A stretch of 64,000 nt of DNA from Psychrobacter sp. JCM 18902 (GTDB lineage: Bacteria; Pseudomonadota; Gammaproteobacteria; Pseudomonadales; Moraxellaceae): positions 558,001-622,000 of the forward strand of contig NZ_CAJHBK010000001.1 of NCBI RefSeq assembly GCF_904846615.1, given 5' to 3'. A model generated the notes under the pieces. That model did no database searches, had not been told where the DNA came from, and saw only the letters and a program-made list of their open reading frames with translations. The translations under genes and the position numbers were made by a program. The number at the start of each line of letters is the position of its first letter. Positions within the stretch are counted from its first letter, which is position 1. This document shows, one piece after another, positions 26,595 to 36,649 of the stretch.

Positions 26595-26803
26595 AAATCA
26601 TCCTTATAAATGGTTAAAATAAAAAATCAAATCTCAATAGATAGCAAGTATCTTAGTTGCTTACCATTTTATGGATTTCTGAGCGGCATACAATCATTGC
26701 TTTGTAGCAAAATGCAGAAAAATGCAGTCGCTATGCACCGTTTTTGTAAATGAAATATTATGCATATTACATGCACAGAGTATGAATTATCTGCTCTATG
26801 CTA

Positions 26804-26973
26804 GGGCGTGTCTTCAATTCACTCGATAGTCCTCTAAATGGGCTAAAAATGGCTAAATCTTGCCAAACATCGTCAAATAGCTGGTTAATATCCCGATATT
26901 ATCTGCGCTATTTTCCTTGTTTGACGGCAATTTATCTCATTTTTATCACCATTTTTGAAATGAAGACACGCCC
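26804..26973 (+). mobile_element. 170-bp non-coding MITE, copy B
   Basis: Exactly 170 bp between TA duplications (26802-26803 and 26974-26975). The ends are GGGCGTGTCTTCA at left and TGAAGACACGCCC at right, perfectly complementary over 13 bases. The interior is nearly the same as copy A. It lies 100 bp upstream of recJ, in the same orientation as copies A and D, and could affect recJ expression. The flanking sequence extends the symmetry to CTAG at both ends. Confidence 0.88.
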
Positions 26974-27073
26974 TAGTATGAAAATATGGCTTATCACAAT
27001 TTACTGCAACAAAAAACGATAAACCAAGCCGCCAAAAATTGTCATTGTGACCCTCTGCTAAAGCCAGTAGAAT

Positions 27074-28909
27074 ATGCACATGCTAAATTTAACCCCCCGT
27101 TATACCAGCACTCGCATCGACGAGTTGCCCGCCGCGCTGCAACCACTTGCCGCCCAATCATTGACGCTTGCCCGCCTGTATGCAGGTCGCGGCATTACTC
27201 AGCCTGATGAGCTAGAGACGCAACTCTCTGCGCTATTGCCAGCCGAAATGCTACATGGTGTCACCGAAGCAGTGCGTCTATTAGACGTCGCCATCGATGA
27301 CGGTCAGCGTATCCTTATCGTGGGTGATTTTGACTGTGATGGTGCGACCAGTACCGCATTAATGATGCGCGCGCTCACAAAAATGGGGGCAGTCGTTGAC
27401 TTTTTAGTGCCCGACCGTTTTAAGTACGGCTATGGTTTGACACCAGAAATTGTCGAATTGGGTATTGAGAAGTATCATCCTGAGGTGATAGTGACCGTCG
27501 ATAATGGTATCTCAAGCCATGAAGGCGTGGCTCGTGCGCAAGCCGATGGTATCACCGTGATTATTACTGATCATCATTTGACGACTAAAGAAACACCGCC
27601 TGCGGAGGCTGTGGTTAATCCCAATCAGCTCGATTGTCACTTTAGCAGTAAAGCGCTCGTAGGAGTGGGCGTGGCATTTTATGTGCTTGGACGCTTAGCC
27701 AAGCTGCGCCGCGAAGCCGGTAAATCTACCGTGCAAGTGAGTCAATATTTGGATTTGGTGGCATTAGGTACGATTGCTGACGTTGGGGTGCTTGATAAAA
27801 ACAATCGCATTTTAGTGCATCATGGACTGGCGGCTATCCGCCAAGGGCGCTGCTCGCTCGGTATCTTGGCACTCCTTGAACAAGCAGGGCGAGATCCTAA
27901 GCAGTTGCAGGCACAAGATTTTGGGTTTGTCTTAGGACCTCGTATCAATGCCGCTGGTCGTATGGACAATATGCGCATCGGTATTGAGTGTTTGTTGACC
28001 GAGGACTGGAGTACGGCGCAGCGTTTGGCGCAAGAGCTTGAGCAGTTAAACCGGACGCGTCGGCAGGTAGAAGGTGAGATGCGCGCGCAAGCGGATAACA
28101 TCGTACAGACATTAGCCGCTGCGGATACAGACATGGACGATGATGCTACGGCGGATAACCATGAAAGCGGGGATATCATTGTTCAAAATAGATCTGAGAA
28201 AAAGACGAATAATAATCATAAACGCAGTATCGTTTTATACCAAGATGATTGGCATCAAGGCGTCATCGGCATCGTCGCTGGACGGTTAAAAGAAAGTCAT
28301 TATTTGCCAAGTATCGTTTTTGCACCCGCGAATACAGAGCGTACCAGTGACGATGACCCTATCAAAGGCTCGGCGCGTTCTATCGCTGGCGTGCACATTC
28401 GTGATGCGATTGAGCAGGTTGCCGAGCGCTATCCTGATTTAATCAGTCATTTTGGTGGTCATGCGATGGCAGCAGGCTTAACGATCAAACGTCGTAACTT
28501 TGATGGGTTTGTTATGGCTTTTAATGACGTCATGGCACAGATGGATAATGAGGTGTTTGCAGAGCAAAAATTCACTGATGGCGCGTTGCAGGCGAGTGAT
28601 TTTAGCTTGTGGTTTGCTGAACACTTAGCTGACGCTAATATTTGGGGTCATGGCTTTGCAACGCCAATATTTGATGGGGTCTTTGAAGTGTTAAGCTTTA
28701 AGATATTAAAAGATAAGCACCTTAAACTGTCGCTGCGTTACCCTGATGTGCAATATCCGATTGAAGCAATTTATTTTAACTTTGATAGCGAGATATGGGA
28801 TTATCGTGCGGAAAAAGTGCATGTATTATTTCAGCTAGACATCAACGAGTGGAACGGCAAACAAAGTCTACAGTTGATGGTAAGGGATTTAGCAGTCATA
28901 CAGGAATGA
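27074..28909 (+). CDS. recJ: Single-stranded-DNA-specific exonuclease RecJ
   Basis: A 5'-3' ssDNA exonuclease of 611 residues in recombinational, mismatch and base-excision repair. The DHH-family metal motifs are complete: VGDFDCDGATSTALM, VTVDNGISS, ITDHHL, then the DHHA1 part with GSARSIAGVHIRDA and SHFGGHAMAAGLTI, and the C-terminal OB-like domain. Residues around 345-380 are a hydrophilic, Asp- and Asn-rich insert. The start could be ATG 27074 or the ATG two codons later; the ribosome-binding site is weak. It is preceded by MITE copy B. Confidence 0.95.
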   Translation: MHMLNLTPRYTSTRIDELPAALQPLAAQSLTLARLYAGRGITQPDELETQLSALLPAEMLHGVTEAVRLLDVAIDDGQRILIVGDFDCDGATSTALMMRALTKMGAVVDFLVPDRFKYGYGLTPEIVELGIEKYHPEVIVTVDNGISSHEGVARAQADGITVIITDHHLTTKETPPAEAVVNPNQLDCHFSSKALVGVGVAFYVLGRLAKLRREAGKSTVQVSQYLDLVALGTIADVGVLDKNNRILVHHGLAAIRQGRCSLGILALLEQAGRDPKQLQAQDFGFVLGPRINAAGRMDNMRIGIECLLTEDWSTAQRLAQELEQLNRTRRQVEGEMRAQADNIVQTLAAADTDMDDDATADNHESGDIIVQNRSEKKTNNNHKRSIVLYQDDWHQGVIGIVAGRLKESHYLPSIVFAPANTERTSDDDPIKGSARSIAGVHIRDAIEQVAERYPDLISHFGGHAMAAGLTIKRRNFDGFVMAFNDVMAQMDNEVFAEQKFTDGALQASDFSLWFAEHLADANIWGHGFATPIFDGVFEVLSFKILKDKHLKLSLRYPDVQYPIEAIYFNFDSEIWDYRAEKVHVLFQLDINEWNGKQSLQLMVRDLAVIQE

Positions 28910-28951
28910 TGGCATTATCCTATTGTAGGATACTCAATCAGTAGCAAATAT

Positions 28952-28985
28952 AGCGTCGACTTTGTTTAAGGTTGACGCTTTTTTA
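28952..28985 (+). terminator. Terminator of recJ overlapping the end of the convergent channel gene
   Basis: AGCGTCGAC pairs with GTTGACGCT (one G-U) around a 10-base loop, then a T tract that runs into the stop codon of the minus-strand gene at 28983. Confidence 0.7.
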
Positions 28986-29648
28986 GTATTTCCATTCGAT
29001 GGTTGGAAACTGCCAGTCATAACGAATGGCGAGCATGCGTAAGGTAAAAATCGTACTCATAGTAGCGATGTCAGCAATCCAAGCTGTCACACCCAGATTG
29101 TGTAGTGCAAAATAGAGGATGCCGCCAGCCAAAGCTGCCGAAATATAAATCTCTTGCTGCAACACCAGCGGAATCTCATTGCAGATCATATCGCGGATAA
29201 TACCGCCGACAATAATGGTGATCACCCCAAGTAATAATGCCACGGGCACATTTGCACCCATACTATCGGCAACCTTGATACCGATTAAGGTAAAAACTGA
29301 TAGTCCAATAGTATCTGAGAGTTTGAGGAACTTATTAACGCGTTTAGAGTTGGGGTGAAAGAATATTTGCATCACTAATGAAGAGATGGTAATAACAGTC
29401 AGGTAGCTCATATCCACCATCCAAAATAGTGGATGGCGATCTAAAATGACATCACGCACAGTGCCACCACCGATAGCGGTGACAATAGATACCAGTAAAC
29501 AACCAAAAACATCGAAATTTTTATGTTTTGCCAATATCGTGCCTGAAATACTACAAGCGATAATACCAATCATATCAAAAAGATAAATGAGAGAGCGTGG
29601 GTCAAACGTAGTGATTAGTGCTGAAGGGTTCAATGCGATAGCCAGCAT
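28983..29648 (-). CDS. TRIC/UPF0126 family membrane channel protein, paralog 1
   Basis: A 221-residue inner-membrane protein of the UPF0126 (YicG-like) family, now grouped with trimeric intracellular cation channels. About seven membrane segments form two homologous halves. Each half has the glycine signature: GGGTVRDVILDRHPLFWM in the first and VGGIIRDMICNEIPLVL in the second. I prefer ATG 29648 over a TTG two codons upstream. A second copy lies at 29910-30545 on the same strand, with MITE copy C between them. Confidence 0.9.
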   Translation of the reverse strand: MLAIALNPSALITTFDPRSLIYLFDMIGIIACSISGTILAKHKNFDVFGCLLVSIVTAIGGGTVRDVILDRHPLFWMVDMSYLTVITISSLVMQIFFHPNSKRVNKFLKLSDTIGLSVFTLIGIKVADSMGANVPVALLLGVITIIVGGIIRDMICNEIPLVLQQEIYISAALAGGILYFALHNLGVTAWIADIATMSTIFTLRMLAIRYDWQFPTIEWKY

Positions 29649-29713
29649 GAGCAAGTCTCACTAAGTGTGTATGATGATTGTCTGATTATTTTTAGCCAAT
29701 ACAGTAGAGCTTA

Positions 29714-29883
29714 GGGCGTGTTCTCATTTCAAAAATGGTGATAAAGATGAGATAAATTGCCGTCAAACAAGGAAAGTAGTGCAAATAATATCGAGATATT
29801 AAGAAGCTATTTGACGATGTTTGGCAAAATTTAGCTATTTTTAGGCCATTTAGAAAGTAAACGATTGAATTGAGGACACGCCC
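29714..29883 (-). mobile_element. 170-bp non-coding MITE, copy C (inverted orientation)
   Basis: Exactly 170 bp between TA (29712-29713) and TA (29884-29885). Relative to copies A, B and D it is inverted: its left end reads GGGCGTGTTCTCATTT and its right end AATTGAGGACACGCCC. It occupies most of the space between the two TRIC-family paralogs. Confidence 0.87.
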
Positions 29884-29909
29884 TAGTGTTTAAACCATAT
29901 ATATCGGTC

Positions 29910-30545
29910 TTATTTCACCAAACGTATAGAAGGCAGGTGCCAATCAAAACGCAATGCTAGCATCCGTACAGCAAAGATAACGCCCAGCATAATAAATTCA
30001 TTCAATCCAGTATCTACACCCAAACGGTCAAGCAGCAGATAAGTGATCGAACCTACAATACTAGCAGAGATATAAATCTCGCGTTGAAGTAACAGTGGTA
30101 TCTCATTACAGATGATATCGCGTAGCAGACCACCAATAATAGCCGTCCAAACCCCCATCATAATAGCGATAATAGCTGACATATCTTGTGTCAATGCTAT
30201 CTTAAAACCAATCACGCTAAAAGCCGCCAACCCAATGGCATCAAACAGCTTCAATGCCTTATCAATCTTATGATACAGATGAAAGAATATTTGTAAAATA
30301 AGCGATGTCACTGTGATGACGATCACATAATTGAGGTCAGTCATCCAAAAGAGCGGATGACGGTCTAGCGCCATATCACGTAGTGTACCGCCGCCGATAG
30401 CATTGACCATCGCAACCAAGATACAGCCAGCAATATCAAAACCTTTGTGCTGTGCCAGCAGTGTACCTGAGATCGCACAAGCAATCACACCAACCATATC
30501 TAATAAATATAATAAAATATCAGGAAAAATTAAATCATTAACCAT
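29910..30545 (-). CDS. TRIC/UPF0126 family membrane channel protein, paralog 2
   Basis: A 211-residue paralog of the gene at 28983. The double-repeat membrane fold and signatures are preserved (GGGTLRDMALDRHPLFWM and IGGLLRDIICNEIPLLL), and the C-terminus RMLALRFDWHLP parallels RMLAIRYDWQFP in paralog 1. The first half is the more similar. Probably a monovalent-cation channel or carrier, by family. Start ATG at 30545. The two genes point the same way with the MITE between them, consistent with tandem duplication. Confidence 0.9.
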   Translation of the reverse strand: MVNDLIFPDILLYLLDMVGVIACAISGTLLAQHKGFDIAGCILVAMVNAIGGGTLRDMALDRHPLFWMTDLNYVIVITVTSLILQIFFHLYHKIDKALKLFDAIGLAAFSVIGFKIALTQDMSAIIAIMMGVWTAIIGGLLRDIICNEIPLLLQREIYISASIVGSITYLLLDRLGVDTGLNEFIMLGVIFAVRMLALRFDWHLPSIRLVK

Positions 30546-30661
30546 GATTATATTACCAATATAATGGCCATCAAAATAGATTGGCTGTGCTGGACTAGGT
30601 TAGTTTTGAAGTTGTTTATATCAATAATTTAAATAGAGTTAACCTAATTTTAGGTAGTAGT

Positions 30662-31816
30662 TTAGCCATCTTTTGCAAATAGAATAAGCCCAACGATAAT
30701 CAGAGCAATACCTATTAAGCCCATCGCTGATGGCAGGGTATTATTGAGCAATAGCATACCGCCAATTAAGGCAAATATCACTTCACTTGCCTGAGTAGCA
30801 TCAACCCCAGCCACTTCGCTTGAAGTTTCCGCTTTTTCACGGGCATATAAAAAGATACTGGTTGCCGCCACGCCTGCCAATAGAGCCACAAGTAAGGTAT
30901 TGAATACCTGCTTAGTATCAGGCAAATCCGGATGAACGACAAGACCCAAAACCAACCAAAATGGCAGACTGCCCAAGGTCATTAACCATACTTTGTTAAA
31001 GGCATTTTGTAGGAGGGTGGTTTTGATAGCAGGTATACGTGCGATTAAAGTTTGCAGCAAAGAGCTCGGTAAGGTTTGAGCAGAGTGGTTAAGGTTTAAG
31101 GAATCGACCGCGTCCGCCGTATAAGTCATATCAGCTGACAACGCAGGTGCTTCTGTAATAAGTGAGGTGGTTTTTTTACTAATCTCGTTGGCTTGGATAT
31201 CAATTTTTTGAGTGCTGGTAGGCTCGGCACTACGCTTGCGCGCATTGTAAGATACCTGCCAAACCAACTGGTTACCAATGGGATAGCTAAAGGCGGCTAT
31301 TAGGGCAGGCACGGCACCATAAAGCAGCATATCTTTCATGGGCACTGCATCAGCATCTAGCAAAGAAGCGGCATGCAGTCCTTCACTGATATTGACCAGT
31401 ACCACGCCAGCAAATACTAATAACGCATATGCAATGAATTTTTTATCAAAACGTTGTCCGAATGCTAGCAAAACGAGTAGGCTTGCAACCACTGTAAACA
31501 TAAAGGTCGCGGCGACTACCCAGCCTGCGACATGATCAGCCGCGTAACAGATTCCTGTATAAAAAATTCCAAAACCAATACTGCCCGTAATACACCAAAA
31601 GCCCCAATGTTGACGGAATATAGTCATCAGCTCCGTAATACGCCCAAAACCATGCTGCATAATTATAATAGCCGTGAGTATTAGCCACATAAATGCATAG
31701 CGAAGGCTAGCTGACCAAAACCAATGCCCACCAGCCGCACTCATAACTTCGTTTAACACAAACGTCGAGCTAAAAAATGCCCCCGATAATAAGCCCAATA
31801 AAATGAGTTTGACCAT
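30662..31816 (-). CDS. Drug/metabolite transporter, EmrE-type putative multidrug efflux family
   Basis: A membrane protein of 384 residues with about ten membrane segments in two DMT halves. The N-terminal GLLSGAFFSSTFVLNEVMSAAGGHWFWSASLRY and the C-terminal ATQASEVIFALIGGMLLLNNTLPS match the family annotated as putative multidrug resistance efflux transporters. Between the halves there is a hydrophilic loop of about 80 residues (roughly 200-270), longer than expected for a DMT protein. Substrate unknown. It is transcribed in the same direction as the TRIC pair but separated by 116 bp. Confidence 0.85.
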   Translation of the reverse strand: MVKLILLGLLSGAFFSSTFVLNEVMSAAGGHWFWSASLRYAFMWLILTAIIIMQHGFGRITELMTIFRQHWGFWCITGSIGFGIFYTGICYAADHVAGWVVAATFMFTVVASLLVLLAFGQRFDKKFIAYALLVFAGVVLVNISEGLHAASLLDADAVPMKDMLLYGAVPALIAAFSYPIGNQLVWQVSYNARKRSAEPTSTQKIDIQANEISKKTTSLITEAPALSADMTYTADAVDSLNLNHSAQTLPSSLLQTLIARIPAIKTTLLQNAFNKVWLMTLGSLPFWLVLGLVVHPDLPDTKQVFNTLLVALLAGVAATSIFLYAREKAETSSEVAGVDATQASEVIFALIGGMLLLNNTLPSAMGLIGIALIIVGLILFAKDG

Positions 31817-31877
31817 ACCTATATTCCTATCCTTGGGTCGCTATTTATGTTGAATATCCATTCAGATAATTAGACTA

Positions 31878-32609
31878 TTATTTTCCTTTAGCATCTGCCC
31901 AGATGATTTTATGCAGTTGCAATTGGAAGCGTACGGGCAGCGCGTCAGCCAACATCCATTCTGCAAGTTCGCGCGCCAACACAGGTACATCGGGGCTGAC
32001 TTCCTCGTCGATATCCTCTGCGACATTAAACATCGGAGAGAACCAAACCGTATCCACCAATTCATTTAATTTATGCTCAGACAGCTTGGTTTTCGCCCAG
32101 TCGTAATCTTCACGATTCATAATGACAAATTTAATTTGGTCATGCTGAGTGAGGTGAGTGAGGTTTGACCATAGATTCTTATCGACTTCACCTGAGCTTG
32201 GCGTTTTGAGATCCATGACTTTACTGACTGCTTTTGGCACGTTTGCTACCGTGAGCGCACCTGCGGTTTCAAGCGAGATTTCATAACCGTCGCTCAGTAA
32301 GCGCTTCATTAGTTCAATGGCGTTCGGCTGAGCTAAAGGCTCGCCGCCAGTCAGACAAATACGCTTGCAAGGATAGCTTTTGATGGTCTCTATAATGGTT
32401 TCTAGCGACTGCCGCTCGCCGCCAGTAAAGGCGTATTCAGTATCGCAATAGACACAGCGAAGTGGACAGCCGGTCAAGCGTACAAATATCGTTGGCAAGC
32501 CTGAGGTCAGCGCTTCACCTTGCAAAGAATAAAAAATTTCTGTCAAACGTAGACCTGCTTCAGGGTCAGTGACAGGAATGGCGGCGGTGCGTAATAGTGA
32601 TTCACTCAT
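31878..32609 (-). CDS. queE: 7-carboxy-7-deazaguanine synthase QueE
   Basis: A radical SAM enzyme of 243 residues that converts 6-carboxy-tetrahydropterin to 7-carboxy-7-deazaguanine in queuosine precursor synthesis. The [4Fe-4S] cysteines are Cys48, Cys52 and Cys55 in CPLRCVYC; the substrate-binding N-terminal motif EIFYSLQGEA and the SAM-binding CLTGGEPLAQ are present. No other queuosine gene (queC, queD, queF) is in the window. It precedes the DMT transporter gene by about 60 bp on the same strand. Confidence 0.94.
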   Translation of the reverse strand: MSESLLRTAAIPVTDPEAGLRLTEIFYSLQGEALTSGLPTIFVRLTGCPLRCVYCDTEYAFTGGERQSLETIIETIKSYPCKRICLTGGEPLAQPNAIELMKRLLSDGYEISLETAGALTVANVPKAVSKVMDLKTPSSGEVDKNLWSNLTHLTQHDQIKFVIMNREDYDWAKTKLSEHKLNELVDTVWFSPMFNVAEDIDEEVSPDVPVLARELAEWMLADALPVRFQLQLHKIIWADAKGK

Positions 32610-32761
32610 AATATGTCAAATACAGTTAAAGATTGCTAATGGGATTAGGCACTTAGCAATCGTAATAGAAAAGGCAGGTGGTTGTGTGGATGGTTTTGTG
32701 TTTGGATAAAGCCAAACCAAAAAAATGGATTATAACGCAACAGCCTATATTAAGCTGCAAA

Positions 32762-32791
32762 AAAGACGCTGAAGTTTTCTTCAGCGTCTTT
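32762..32791 (-). terminator. Rho-independent terminator of dapD
   Basis: Perfect 13-bp arms (AAAGACGCTGAAG / CTTCAGCGTCTTT) around a TTTT loop, with an A run giving a T tract on the minus strand. It is about 60 bp past the dapD stop. Confidence 0.88.
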
Positions 32792-32852
32792 AATAAAGAG
32801 GATCTGTCGCTGCCCGTACGGTTTGGATACGAGATTCTAAGTATTAAAAATA

Positions 32853-33674
32853 CTAGGCTAAACGCAATAGCTCATTGACTGATGTTTTAGCGCGGGTTTG
32901 TGCATCGACTTTTTTGACGATGATAGCAGCATATAAGCTATGCGTACCATCTTCTGATGGCAAGCTACCCGGTACGACAACAGAGCCTGCTGGTACACGG
33001 CCACGATGAATCTCACCCGTTTCGCGATCATAAATGCGCGTTGATTGACCGATAAATACACCCATCGAGATAACAGCGCCTTCTTCGACGATTACGCCTT
33101 CAACGATTTCAGAACGTGCACCGATGAAGCAGTTGTCCTCAATGATAGTTGGATTCGCTTGTAATGGCTCTAATACACCGCCGATACCAACGCCACCTGA
33201 TAAATGCACATTTTTACCAATTTGGGCACATGAACCCACGGTCGCCCACGTATCTACCATCGCGCCTTGATCGACATACGCGCCGATGTTGACATACGAT
33301 GGCATCAAAACTGCACCTGCTGCGATGTATGAACCTTTACGAGCAACAGCGGGTGGTACAACACGTACGCCTGATTCTTTGAACTGTGCTTCGGTCCAGT
33401 TGGCAAACTTAGTCGGCACTTTGTCATAGAATTGCACATGTTCGCCCGCTGCCTGAACATAGTTATCGTTCAGACGGAAAGACAGTAGTACCGCTTTTTT
33501 TGCCCACTGATTGACGACCCATTCGCCATCCTTTTTTTCTGCAACGCGCAATGTGCCGTTATCTAGTTGCTCAAGCACTTGATTAATAGCATCACGCACG
33601 TCCTGTGGCATCGTGCTTGGGCTGTATTCGTTGCGTTTTTCAAAGGCTTGTTCGATGGTTTGTTGTAATGACAT
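32853..33674 (-). CDS. dapD: 2,3,4,5-tetrahydropyridine-2,6-dicarboxylate N-succinyltransferase
   Basis: A 273-residue enzyme of the succinylase branch of lysine and meso-diaminopimelate synthesis. The N-terminal helical domain ([29 protein letters not shown]) and the left-handed beta-helix of hexapeptide repeats ([44 protein letters not shown]) are typical. I start at ATG 33674, which gives the usual family N-terminus and has GGAAC upstream; the frame is open 11 codons further. Confidence 0.96.
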   Translation of the reverse strand: MSLQQTIEQAFEKRNEYSPSTMPQDVRDAINQVLEQLDNGTLRVAEKKDGEWVVNQWAKKAVLLSFRLNDNYVQAAGEHVQFYDKVPTKFANWTEAQFKESGVRVVPPAVARKGSYIAAGAVLMPSYVNIGAYVDQGAMVDTWATVGSCAQIGKNVHLSGGVGIGGVLEPLQANPTIIEDNCFIGARSEIVEGVIVEEGAVISMGVFIGQSTRIYDRETGEIHRGRVPAGSVVVPGSLPSEDGTHSLYAAIIVKKVDAQTRAKTSVNELLRLA

Positions 33675-33817
33675 AAAGGTTCCTAAAGTTAGTGGAAGGT
33701 AAAGCATATATTATCGTGAAATAACTCGCATGACTTGGCGTAAAAACTTGCTTGCCGTATTGTCGCTAATTTGGCGACTTTTAGCAAACGAGTTAACCGC
33801 CAAGATGAGCGCTGCGG

Positions 33818-34774
33818 CTAATTGTCTGAGCTATGGCTTTCTATCCATTCTAAGATATCTTCATAAACGGTTTGGTGGTCTTTTTCATGCAAAGGCTCAT
33901 GACGCATATTTGGGTAGAGTTGGATATCTACTTGACTGAAGTTTTGCTTGTTTAAGCGCGTGACAATTTTGCGAATGCCGTTGCCCATATCTCCGATAGG
34001 ATCATCTTCGCCGCTGATAAATAGCATCGGGAAGTTTTTTGGAATAGTCATTGCCCAGCCTTTGTTTAAGCCAGTTTCCATCAGAAAAAATAGTGTCATA
34101 AAGCCATTATTGGTGAAATCAAAGCCCGTCAATGGATCTGCTTCATAGGCTTCAATGGCGGCAGGATTTTCAGTTAACCATGCAAATTCTGATGAAGAGA
34201 TGCGATCTTCAAGCTTACTATTCAAGACTTTATTCATCACCTTGGCAAACATTGCATTTGGTTTTTTGGGTGCTACTTTTGCCAGTACTTTATTGACTGG
34301 GAGTAGTACTTTAGTCAAGGGGTTGGCATCTGCTGTACCCATCAAAATAGCACCTGTAAAATTGTGTGCATGGTGCTTTAGGACATTACGCACAATAAAC
34401 GAGCCCATAGAGTGACCCATTACAAAGTGTGGCACGTCAGGATGGCGGTTTTTTAAGCTATCTGCCATGACAATGACGTCTTTTAACAGGGACTGTACTG
34501 GATGCTCTTCACCAAAAAAACCTAAATCTGCTGATGTTTTGACGGTCTTTCCATGTCCCAAATGGTCATAAGTTGCCACTGCGATACCATTATCCGCTAA
34601 AAACTGAGCGAAGTCTGCGTAACGTCCGCTATGCTCTGCCATACCGTGGACAATCAGTAACGTGGCTTTTACCGCTGTGTTTTCATAGCTTGGTTCAAAA
34701 AAACTATGATGCAAGTAATGAATATTATCTGAGGAGAGAATGTGGTCGTTACCTGTATCGGTGTTGGTACTCAT
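33818..34774 (-). CDS. Alpha/beta hydrolase, monoacylglycerol-lipase-like
   Basis: A 318-residue serine hydrolase of the S33/Hydrolase_4 type. LLIVHGMAEHSGRYADFAQFLADNGIAVATYDHLGHGKT is the lysophospholipase/monoacylglycerol lipase signature. The nucleophile elbow is GHSMGS, the acid is in FISGEDDPIGD and the His in MRHEPLHE. There is no signal peptide, so it acts in the cytoplasm or at the inner membrane face. It lies 143 bp upstream of dapD on the same strand. Confidence 0.9.
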   Translation of the reverse strand: MSTNTDTGNDHILSSDNIHYLHHSFFEPSYENTAVKATLLIVHGMAEHSGRYADFAQFLADNGIAVATYDHLGHGKTVKTSADLGFFGEEHPVQSLLKDVIVMADSLKNRHPDVPHFVMGHSMGSFIVRNVLKHHAHNFTGAILMGTADANPLTKVLLPVNKVLAKVAPKKPNAMFAKVMNKVLNSKLEDRISSSEFAWLTENPAAIEAYEADPLTGFDFTNNGFMTLFFLMETGLNKGWAMTIPKNFPMLFISGEDDPIGDMGNGIRKIVTRLNKQNFSQVDIQLYPNMRHEPLHEKDHQTVYEDILEWIESHSSDN

Positions 34775-34909
34775 ATAGGGTTCCTTAAACAGTTTTAATG
34801 AATGTTTTTAATAAATAGCTTTAATGGTTCATCATCTTAATGAATAGCAGGCATGATGATTTGAAATCGCCTGCTAAAATTTGGCTTATTATACGGCGCT
34901 TACCATGAA

Positions 34910-36649
34910 CTATTGTACTGGACGTTGGTAAATCGTTTGACCTTCTTTAATGGTTGTGATGACTTTGATGTCTTTGAGCTTGCTTGCCTCTATGGTTAAT
35001 GGGTTGGCATCCAAGATAACCAAATCAGCCAGTTTCCCGGGCGTCAAGGTGCCTTTGCTGTCTTCTTCAAAATACTCATAAGCAGCATTGCTGGTAATGG
35101 CTTTTAACGCTTGATACGGCGTCGCTCGCTCATTTATCCCAATGATTTTACCTGAGCGCGAAGTGCGATTGACTGCTGACCAGACTGTAAATAGCGGGTC
35201 GACAGGTGTCACTGTGTCATCAGAGTGATTGGTGTATTTAAGTCCCATTCTATCAGCAGTGGCAATCGGGCTTGAAAAGTCGGCACGTTTTTTACCTAAG
35301 TTTTTAACGTGTACATCTCCCCAAAAGTAAGTATGGTTGGTAAAGAAGGACGGCACCATATTGTATTTTTTGAATGCGGCTAGCTGATCAGGTCGGGCAA
35401 ATTGAGCATGAATGGGCACAGTACGGCGATCTTTATCAGCTGCTTGACCAGTCTTTTTGACCGCATACTCGTGTGCCTTGATGAGCATATCGGTTGCGCC
35501 ATCACCATTATTATGAATAAAGAGCTGATTGTCGCGAGCATAGGCTTTGACAAACATCTCGTTCAGCTCATTTTGGCTGACACTTGGTAAACCGCGGCAG
35601 TCCTTTTCACAATCTGGAACTGGCGTGAGATAAGGTTGGCTAAAATAGGCGGTCTTGCCTTGTGGTGAGCCATCTGCAACGATTTTGGTACCCTGTACTT
35701 TAAAGCCGTTTTGATAGGTTTTCCATACGAAGTTTTTATCAGCCAAATTCTCATCTAAGTCACTCACTCCTGCCAGTGCGACCAAGTCAATTTTAAGTTT
35801 GCCTGCATCGGCTTGTTTTTGAAAAAACTGAATAGTGTTTCGAGCCGTTGAGCCATTGTGTGCCATCGTTATGCCATTCTTTGCATAATACTCTTGCGTC
35901 TGCTCAAAGAATTTGCCTTGATTCGGCGCTAACACTTCTAGCATATTGCGCACGAACGGATACATCGCCGTTTCTTGTACGAGACCGTTTGGTTCATTAG
36001 AGCCTTTAATTCGAGCAATATTACCGCCTGCTGGATTTTTACTGTCAGCAGTGATATTCATCATGGCCAGCGCCTTGCTGTTTGCGACGCCCATGTGACC
36101 ACTTGTGTGTTGTAAATACACAGGATTGTTTGGCAATGCTTTATCAATCTCGCTTTTGGTCGGATGACGCCCCTCAGCGAGCTGAGTTTCATCATAACCC
36201 CAACCAAATATCCAGTCGCCATCAGCAATGTTATTGTCCACTTTATACTCTTTTAGCGTTTGCATCATTTTAGGAATACTATCGACTTGACCGATGGGTG
36301 GCGGGTTGAGATTGACCTGACCCATGGTGTTTGACACCATATCAAAATGACTGTGCGGATCGATAAAGCTGGGTAATAAGGTTTTATCTTGTAGATTAAT
36401 CTGTGCGGCATTTTTATATTTCGATTGTGCCTCTTGTAAATTGCCCACATAGGCAATCTTGCCTGCTTGGGTGACTAAGGCTTCAGCCATTTGTGGCTGA
36501 TCGCCCTCCATCGTGATGATGTTGCCATTGTAATAGACAGTTGCTGAGTTGCTCATATCCTTGGGCGCGGTCTGCATGGTAGTGCAACCTATGACACTCA
36601 TTAATCCAATGCTCAGTACAGTTGGTTTTAGTAATGTGCTCATATTCAT
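34910..36649 (-). CDS. Lipoprotein amidohydrolase, YtcJ-like
   Basis: A metal-dependent hydrolase of about 579 residues with a lipoprotein signal peptide (MNMSTLLKPTVLSIGLMSVIGC). The amidohydrolase motif DPHSHFD carries two metal-binding His. Further signatures are the YtcJ-type GWGYDETQL, SGHMGVANSKAL, THSDDTVTPVD-like NHSDDTVTPVDPLFTVWSAVNRTSR, and the C-terminal TPGKLADLVILDANPL. The substrate is unknown; relatives act on N-acyl amino compounds or amides. ATG 36649 is chosen because AAGGA precedes it and the lipobox then falls at residue 22; an ATG 17 codons upstream gives an unlikely leader. Confidence 0.9.
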   Translation of the reverse strand: MNMSTLLKPTVLSIGLMSVIGCTTMQTAPKDMSNSATVYYNGNIITMEGDQPQMAEALVTQAGKIAYVGNLQEAQSKYKNAAQINLQDKTLLPSFIDPHSHFDMVSNTMGQVNLNPPPIGQVDSIPKMMQTLKEYKVDNNIADGDWIFGWGYDETQLAEGRHPTKSEIDKALPNNPVYLQHTSGHMGVANSKALAMMNITADSKNPAGGNIARIKGSNEPNGLVQETAMYPFVRNMLEVLAPNQGKFFEQTQEYYAKNGITMAHNGSTARNTIQFFQKQADAGKLKIDLVALAGVSDLDENLADKNFVWKTYQNGFKVQGTKIVADGSPQGKTAYFSQPYLTPVPDCEKDCRGLPSVSQNELNEMFVKAYARDNQLFIHNNGDGATDMLIKAHEYAVKKTGQAADKDRRTVPIHAQFARPDQLAAFKKYNMVPSFFTNHTYFWGDVHVKNLGKKRADFSSPIATADRMGLKYTNHSDDTVTPVDPLFTVWSAVNRTSRSGKIIGINERATPYQALKAITSNAAYEYFEEDSKGTLTPGKLADLVILDANPLTIEASKLKDIKVITTIKEGQTIYQRPVQ

